Below, in pieces: positions 60,357-64,000 of a stretch of DNA of 64,000 nt. Positions within the stretch are counted from its first letter, which is position 1, and each line of letters opens with the position of its first letter. The position numbers and the translations under genes were made by a program. The DNA is from Azohydromonas australica DSM 1124. Its GTDB lineage: Bacteria; Pseudomonadota; Gammaproteobacteria; Burkholderiales; Burkholderiaceae_C. The notes under the pieces were generated by a model. That model worked only from the letters and a program-made list of their open reading frames with translations. It did no database searches and was not told where the DNA came from. The stretch is taken from the NCBI RefSeq assembly GCF_000430725.1, contig NZ_KE387203.1:482251-546250 (forward strand). The letters are read 5' to 3'.

Positions 60357-61796
60357 TCAGGCTTGGGTGTAGGACGTCTTCACGGTGGTGAAGAACTCCG
60401 CTGCGTAGCGGCCCTGCTCGCGCGGGCCGTAGCTGGAGCCCTTGCGGCCGCCGAAGGGCACGTGGTAATCCACGCCCGCAGTGGGCAGGTTCACCATCGT
60501 CATGCCGGCTTGCGCATGGCGCTTGAAGTGCGTGGCGTGCTTCAGGCTGGTGGTGGCGATGCCCGAGGCCAGGCCGAAGGGCGTGTCATTGGCCAGGGCC
60601 AGCGCCTCGTCGTAGCTCTTCACGCGGATCACGCTCACCACCGGGCCGAAGATCTCTTCCTGGTTGATGCGCATCTCCGGCGTGGTGTCGGTGAACAGTG
60701 CCGGCGTCATGTAGAAGCCCGGCGCGCCCTCGCTGTTGCGGCCCAGGGCCTCGCCGCCGGCGGCCAACGTGGCGCCCTCGCCCTTGCCGATGGCCACGTA
60801 CTCCAGGTCCTGCGCCAGCTGCTTCTCGTCCACCACGGGGCCGATGTCGGTGCCGGCCTTGCGCGCGTCGTCCACCTTGATGGACTTCATCTTCTCCACC
60901 ACGGCGGCCACGAACTTGTCGTGGATGCCCTCGGTCACGATGACGCGGCTCGACGCCGTGCAGCGCTGGCCGGTGGAGAAGAAGCCGCTGTTGACGGCGC
61001 AATTCACCGCCACGCCCAGGTCGGCGTCGTCCAGCACGATGAACGGGTTCTTGCCGCCCATCTCCAGCTGGAACTTGGCCATGCGCGCCACGCACGCTGC
61101 CGCCACCTGCTTGCCCGTGCCCACCGAGCCGGTGAAGCTGATGGCGTTGACGCGCGGATCGTCCAGCATCGCCTGGCCCACGACCGAGCCGCGGCCCATC
61201 ACCAGGTTGAACACGCCCGCAGGCAGGCCCGCGCGGTGCAGGATGTCCGCCAGCGCCCAGGCCGAGCCCGGCACCAGGTCCGCCGGCTTCATCACTACGC
61301 TGTTGCCGAAGGCCAGCGCCGGCGCGAGCTTCCAGGCCGGGATGGCGATGGGGAAGTTCCACGGCGTGATCAGGCCCACCACGCCCACGGGCTCGCGCGT
61401 GACTTCCACGCCCACGCCCGGCCGCACCGAGGCGACCACGTCGCCCGACGCGCGCAGCGCCTCGCCCGCGAAGAACTTGAAGATGTTGCCGGCACGCACC
61501 ACCTCGCCGATGGCCTCGGGCAGCGTCTTGCCCTCTTCGCGCGCGAGCAGGTCGCCCAGCTCGGCCTTGCGCGCCAGGATCTCGCTGCCGGCGGCGTCGA
61601 GGATGTCGAAGCGCTGCTGCGGCGTGGACAGGCCCCAGGCGGGCGCGGCGGCCTGCGCCGCGGCAATGGCCGCGCGCGCCTGCGCGGCGTCGGCCTGCGC
61701 ATACTCGCCCACCACGTCGCGGGTGTCGGAGGGGTTGATGTTGCGGCTGACGCTGGCGCCTTCGACCCACTCGCCGCCGATGAGGTTCTTGAACAT
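60357..61796 (-). CDS. Alpha-ketoglutaric semialdehyde dehydrogenase
   Basis: 479 residues, aldehyde dehydrogenase superfamily. The catalytic Cys is in GFFSTGQRCTASSR and the Glu in KFQLEMGGKNPFIVL; the cofactor motif ITPWNFPIAIPAWKLAPALAFGN is intact. GQRCTASSR and the overall sequence resemble the 2,5-dioxopentanoate (alpha-ketoglutaric semialdehyde) dehydrogenases of aldarate and pentose catabolism. It produces 2-oxoglutarate with NAD(P)H. The ATG at 61796 has AAGGAAG upstream. It follows the kdgD-type gene by about 100 bases; together they perform the last two steps from 5-keto-4-deoxyglucarate. Confidence 0.9.
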   Translation of the reverse strand: MFKNLIGGEWVEGASVSRNINPSDTRDVVGEYAQADAAQARAAIAAAQAAAPAWGLSTPQQRFDILDAAGSEILARKAELGDLLAREEGKTLPEAIGEVVRAGNIFKFFAGEALRASGDVVASVRPGVGVEVTREPVGVVGLITPWNFPIAIPAWKLAPALAFGNSVVMKPADLVPGSAWALADILHRAGLPAGVFNLVMGRGSVVGQAMLDDPRVNAISFTGSVGTGKQVAAACVARMAKFQLEMGGKNPFIVLDDADLGVAVNCAVNSGFFSTGQRCTASSRVIVTEGIHDKFVAAVVEKMKSIKVDDARKAGTDIGPVVDEKQLAQDLEYVAIGKGEGATLAAGGEALGRNSEGAPGFYMTPALFTDTTPEMRINQEEIFGPVVSVIRVKSYDEALALANDTPFGLASGIATTSLKHATHFKRHAQAGMTMVNLPTAGVDYHVPFGGRKGSSYGPREQGRYAAEFFTTVKTSYTQA

Positions 61797-61898
61797 GGTG
61801 CTTCCTTGCAAATGACTACTGGCCGGTGCGTGCGCCCCGGCCAGCCAACGGATGTCATGGCCGCGTCAGCCCCGCAGGGCACCGCGGCATGGCCGCGC

Positions 61899-62810
61899 TT
61901 ACTGCGCGCCCAGGCGGCCGATCAGCTCGCGCAGGTGCTCGAACTCGGCGGGCTTGAGCTCCGACAGCGGCGGGCGCACCGGGCCGGCACCGTGGCCGAC
62001 GATGGTGGCGCCGGCCTTGACCAGGCTCACGGCGTAGCCCTGGCCGCGGTTGCGCAGCTCCACCAGGGGCAGGAAGAACTCGTTGATCAGGCGACCGGTG
62101 GTCGCGGTGTCGCCCGCGGCGTGCGCGTTGTAGAACTCCATCGCAGTGCGGGGGATGAAGTTGAACACCGCCGAGGAGTACACCGGGCAGCCCATGGCCT
62201 TGTAGGCGCCGGCGAAGACTTCCGCCGTGGGCAGGCCGCCCAGGTACGCGAAGCGGTCGCCCAGCTTCTGGCGCACGTTGACGAAGGCCTCGATGTCACC
62301 GATGCCGTCCTTGAAGCCGATCAGGTTCGGGCAGCGCTCGGCCAGCTTCTGCAGCGTCTCGGCGCTGTAGCGGCAGGAGCCGCGGTTGTAGACCACCACG
62401 CCGATCTTGACGCTCTTGCACACGGCCTCGACGTGCTTGACCAGGCCGTCCTGCGTCGCCTCGGTCAGGTAGTGCGGCAGCAGCAGGATGCCCTGCGCGC
62501 CGGCGCGCTCGGCTTCCTGCGCGTACTTCACGGCCAGCGACGTGCCGCCGCCGGCGCCCGCGATGATGGGCACGCGGCCACGGCAGGTCTCGGAAGCGAC
62601 CTTCACCACGTCGTAGAACTCGCCCGGCTCCAGCGAGAAGAACTCGCCCGTGCCGCCGGCGGCGAACAGCACCGTCGCCCCATAGGGCATCAGCCATTCC
62701 AGGCGCTCGGCGTAGCCGCGAGCGTCAAAGCGCAGCTCGCTGTCAAAGTCGGTCAGCGGGAAGGACAGCAGGCCGGATTGCAGGGCGTGCTTGAGCTCTT
62801 GGGGGGACAT
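61899..62810 (-). CDS. kdgD: 5-keto-4-deoxyglucarate dehydratase
   Basis: 303 residues, DapA/DHDPS superfamily. MSPQELKHALQSGLLSFPLTDFD is the characteristic opening of KdgD. GGTGEFFSLEP is the substrate-carboxylate loop, VVVYNRGSCRY holds the catalytic Tyr (YNR) and NLIGFKDGIGD the Schiff-base Lys. It dehydrates and decarboxylates 5-keto-4-deoxyglucarate to alpha-ketoglutaric semialdehyde, which the next gene oxidises. The ATG at 62810 has GGAG five bases upstream; the longer in-frame reading to 62885 overlaps an operator and is rejected. Two GTTGTA palindromes precede it. Confidence 0.92.
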   Translation of the reverse strand: MSPQELKHALQSGLLSFPLTDFDSELRFDARGYAERLEWLMPYGATVLFAAGGTGEFFSLEPGEFYDVVKVASETCRGRVPIIAGAGGGTSLAVKYAQEAERAGAQGILLLPHYLTEATQDGLVKHVEAVCKSVKIGVVVYNRGSCRYSAETLQKLAERCPNLIGFKDGIGDIEAFVNVRQKLGDRFAYLGGLPTAEVFAGAYKAMGCPVYSSAVFNFIPRTAMEFYNAHAAGDTATTGRLINEFFLPLVELRNRGQGYAVSLVKAGATIVGHGAGPVRPPLSELKPAEFEHLRELIGRLGAQ

Positions 62811-62866
62811 GCGTTCTCCGTGGGATGCGGTTGTCGTGGTGGACACACGGCGATTCATCGCGTCGT

Positions 62867-62978
62867 GTTGTATGTCATCGTACAACTAGATTTGATGGAC
62901 TTCAAGAGACGCGGCAGAGGGAAATTACGTACTCTCTGCCACAGGCTCATGATGTCAGCGGCCATGTTGTACGACAAC
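62867..62978 (-). promoter_or_regulatory. GTTGTA palindromes upstream of kdgD
   Basis: GTTGTATGTCATCGTACAAC at 62867-62886 has perfect six-base arms around eight bases; GTTGTACGACAAC at 62966-62978 is a compact palindrome with the same half-site. They lie 57 and 156 bases before the kdgD start, in an AT-rich stretch. Both look like FadR/GntR-type operators and differ from the ACTCGTC palindromes near 57 kb, so a second regulator, outside the window, is implied. Confidence 0.55.
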
Positions 62979-63028
62979 TCGCGGCATGGCGCCGCGTGGT
63001 CGTTGACGTGTCGGAGAGCGCAGCCGGC

Positions 63029-63598
63029 TCAGCGGCCTTGCGGCGTGCGCTCCAGCCGGTCCACGTCCAGTCCCTGCGCCTTCAGGCGCTGCAGCAGCGC
63101 CTCGTAGCGCCCGGGCTCCAGTTGCGGCGTGCGGGACAGGATCCACAGGTATTCGCGCCGGGGCTCGCTCACGGCGGAGAGCTGGTAGTCGGGGTCGAGG
63201 TCCACCACCCAGTAGTCGCCCCAGACGGCGGGCAGCCACGACAGCCACGCCGGCGCGAAGCGCACCTTGAGCCGCGGCGAGTCGGGGCCACCGAGCTGGC
63301 GCGCCGTGCCCAGGGCCTCGTCCATGCCGCCGCCGGCCACGCGGCAGCGGTTGAGCACGCGCACGGTCCCGTCGTCCTGGCGGCTGTACTGCGCCTGCGT
63401 GTCGGCGACGCACTTCTGCTGGAAGCGGTTGGGAAACTTGGCGATCTCGTACCAGGTGCCCTCGTAGCGCGCCAGGTCCAGCGCCGCGATGGGCTTGAGC
63501 TCGCCGGCCACCGGGCCCTGTGCCGGGGTCGAGGGACTGAACGCGGTGCAGCCGGCCATCAGGGCCAGGGGCAGCAACAGGGCGGGGACGAATCGCAT
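63029..63598 (-). CDS. blc: Blc-type outer-membrane lipocalin
   Basis: 189 residues. The signal peptide ends in lipobox LALMAGC, making a lipoprotein. The lipocalin G-x-W motif is in YEGTWYEIAKFPNRFQQKC, followed by YSRQDDGTVRVLNRCR, then GDYWVVDLDPDYQLSAVSEPRREYLWILSRTP, the second and third structurally conserved regions of Blc. It binds lysophospholipids or other lipids and is linked to envelope stress. GGAG lies eight bases before the ATG. It interrupts the galactarate gene set on the same strand and is probably unrelated to it. Confidence 0.9.
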   Translation of the reverse strand: MRFVPALLLPLALMAGCTAFSPSTPAQGPVAGELKPIAALDLARYEGTWYEIAKFPNRFQQKCVADTQAQYSRQDDGTVRVLNRCRVAGGGMDEALGTARQLGGPDSPRLKVRFAPAWLSWLPAVWGDYWVVDLDPDYQLSAVSEPRREYLWILSRTPQLEPGRYEALLQRLKAQGLDVDRLERTPQGR

Positions 63599-63770
63599 GG
63601 GGGCTCTCCAAGGTTGAGCAGAAAACGAAAGTGCGGTGTCGCACTCCGATCTCGTACAGACCTCGCATGTTCCCAAACGACAAGAACCTGTTCAGGCTGA
63701 ACCCCTTAACAGACTCCAGGCAGGCATGTCGAAGCCCTCTTGGTGGCGATGGAGCGCCCGGTCGCGCCGC

Positions 63771-64000
63771 TCAGGTCACCGGCGCCGGGTTGAACAGCAC
63801 CAGCGCGTTGTGCAGCCGGTGCTGCTCGGCCCAGGTCTTCTTGCGCCCGCTGGCCACGTCCAGCATCAGGCGGAACAGCTCCCAGCCCATGTCCTCGATG
63901 CTGGCCTCGCCGTCGGCGATGCGCCCGGCGTTGAGGTCCATCAGGTCGTGCCAGCGCCGCGCCAGGTCGCTGCGCGTGGCGACCTTGATCACCGGCACCT
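63771..64000 (-). CDS. garD: Galactarate dehydratase, C-terminal part (runs off window)
   Basis: The last 75 or so residues are present: VIKVATRSDLARRWHDLMDLNAGRIADGEASIEDMGWELFRLMLDVASGRKKTWAEQHRLHNALVLFNPAPVT (cited in pieces: D-x-N-A-G-R-I, the D-V-A-S-G-R-K motif and the LFNPAPVT end). This is the conserved end of the UxaA/GarD family and fits galactarate dehydratase best, given kdgD and the semialdehyde dehydrogenase next to it; altronate dehydratase cannot be excluded from this fragment. The enzyme removes water from galactarate to give 5-keto-4-deoxyglucarate. The gene continues beyond 64000. Confidence 0.82.
   Translation of the reverse strand, partial: VPVIKVATRSDLARRWHDLMDLNAGRIADGEASIEDMGWELFRLMLDVASGRKKTWAEQHRLHNALVLFNPAPVT

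Overview
The window is GC-rich DNA (roughly 70% G+C by eye) with dense coding on both strands. Protein types point to a betaproteobacterium of the order Burkholderiales, most likely Comamonadaceae (Ramlibacter/Variovorax/Hydrogenophaga-like). Supporting signs are a Bug/TctC receptor, a betaproteobacterial trimeric porin, a membrane urate oxidase PuuD, many c-di-GMP enzymes and short palindromic repeats common in that family. I see no rRNA, tRNA, CRISPR array, transposase or prophage module, so this reads as chromosome. Family assignments come from reading the translations, not from searches.

Layout. 1-5150: a truncated membrane sensor, a DUF1161 protein, a Tat-exported aldo/keto reductase overlapping a membrane protein, and a PAS-PAS-GGDEF-EAL protein. 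5160-7085: a cobalamin-binding protein, then a gene graveyard in which fragments of a LysR regulator, an RraA-like aldolase and a 2-hydroxyacid dehydrogenase lie end to end. 7103-12974: a monovalent-cation block with an antiporter, the Kup K+ transporter and a KdpE/short-KdpD two-component pair; identical 11-bp direct repeats precede kup and the kinase gene. 13102-25758: an SSB, a glutamate/dicarboxylate symporter coupled to a solute receptor, several secreted or lipoprotein genes, a methyltransferase/aldolase/tautomerase operon, and a group of small stress-type genes (YidB, DUF1232, DUF2945, DUF3140). 26071-35127: a hybrid histidine kinase with a REC-GGDEF protein, a patatin, a GH19 endolysin-like enzyme, a DUF4197 protein and a chemoreceptor. 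35297-38093: urate uptake and oxidation. 38385-42849: a CHASE-GGDEF-EAL protein, and an EamA transporter divergent from an AraC regulator.

42869-64000 is a large sugar-acid catabolic region with three units. (a) 42869-50105: a six-gene operon (Bug receptor, lactonase-type amidohydrolase, orphan TRAP receptor, PdxA-like dehydrogenase, L-rhamnonate dehydratase-like enolase, DapA-family enzyme) divergent from a LysR regulator. (b) 50121-58831: an acid-sugar dehydratase with a complete Dpp/Opp-type ABC importer, a divergent FadR/GntR regulator and a porin; five copies of a 15-bp palindrome (best copy ACTCGTCTGACGAGT) lie before the dehydratase, regulator and porin genes and define a probable regulon. 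(c) 59168-64000: galactarate dehydratase (C-terminus only), 5-keto-4-deoxyglucarate dehydratase, alpha-ketoglutaric semialdehyde dehydrogenase and a gluconolactonase-like protein. This makes a galactarate/glucarate to 2-oxoglutarate route, with GTTGTA palindromes upstream of kdgD.

The most distinctive results are the self-consistent operator sets (KdpE-like boxes at kup and kdpD; the FadR-type palindromes), a peptide-type ABC importer that appears dedicated to a sugar acid, two orphan secondary-transport receptors in one operon, a four-cysteine insert in a GGDEF domain, and the composite pseudogene tract.
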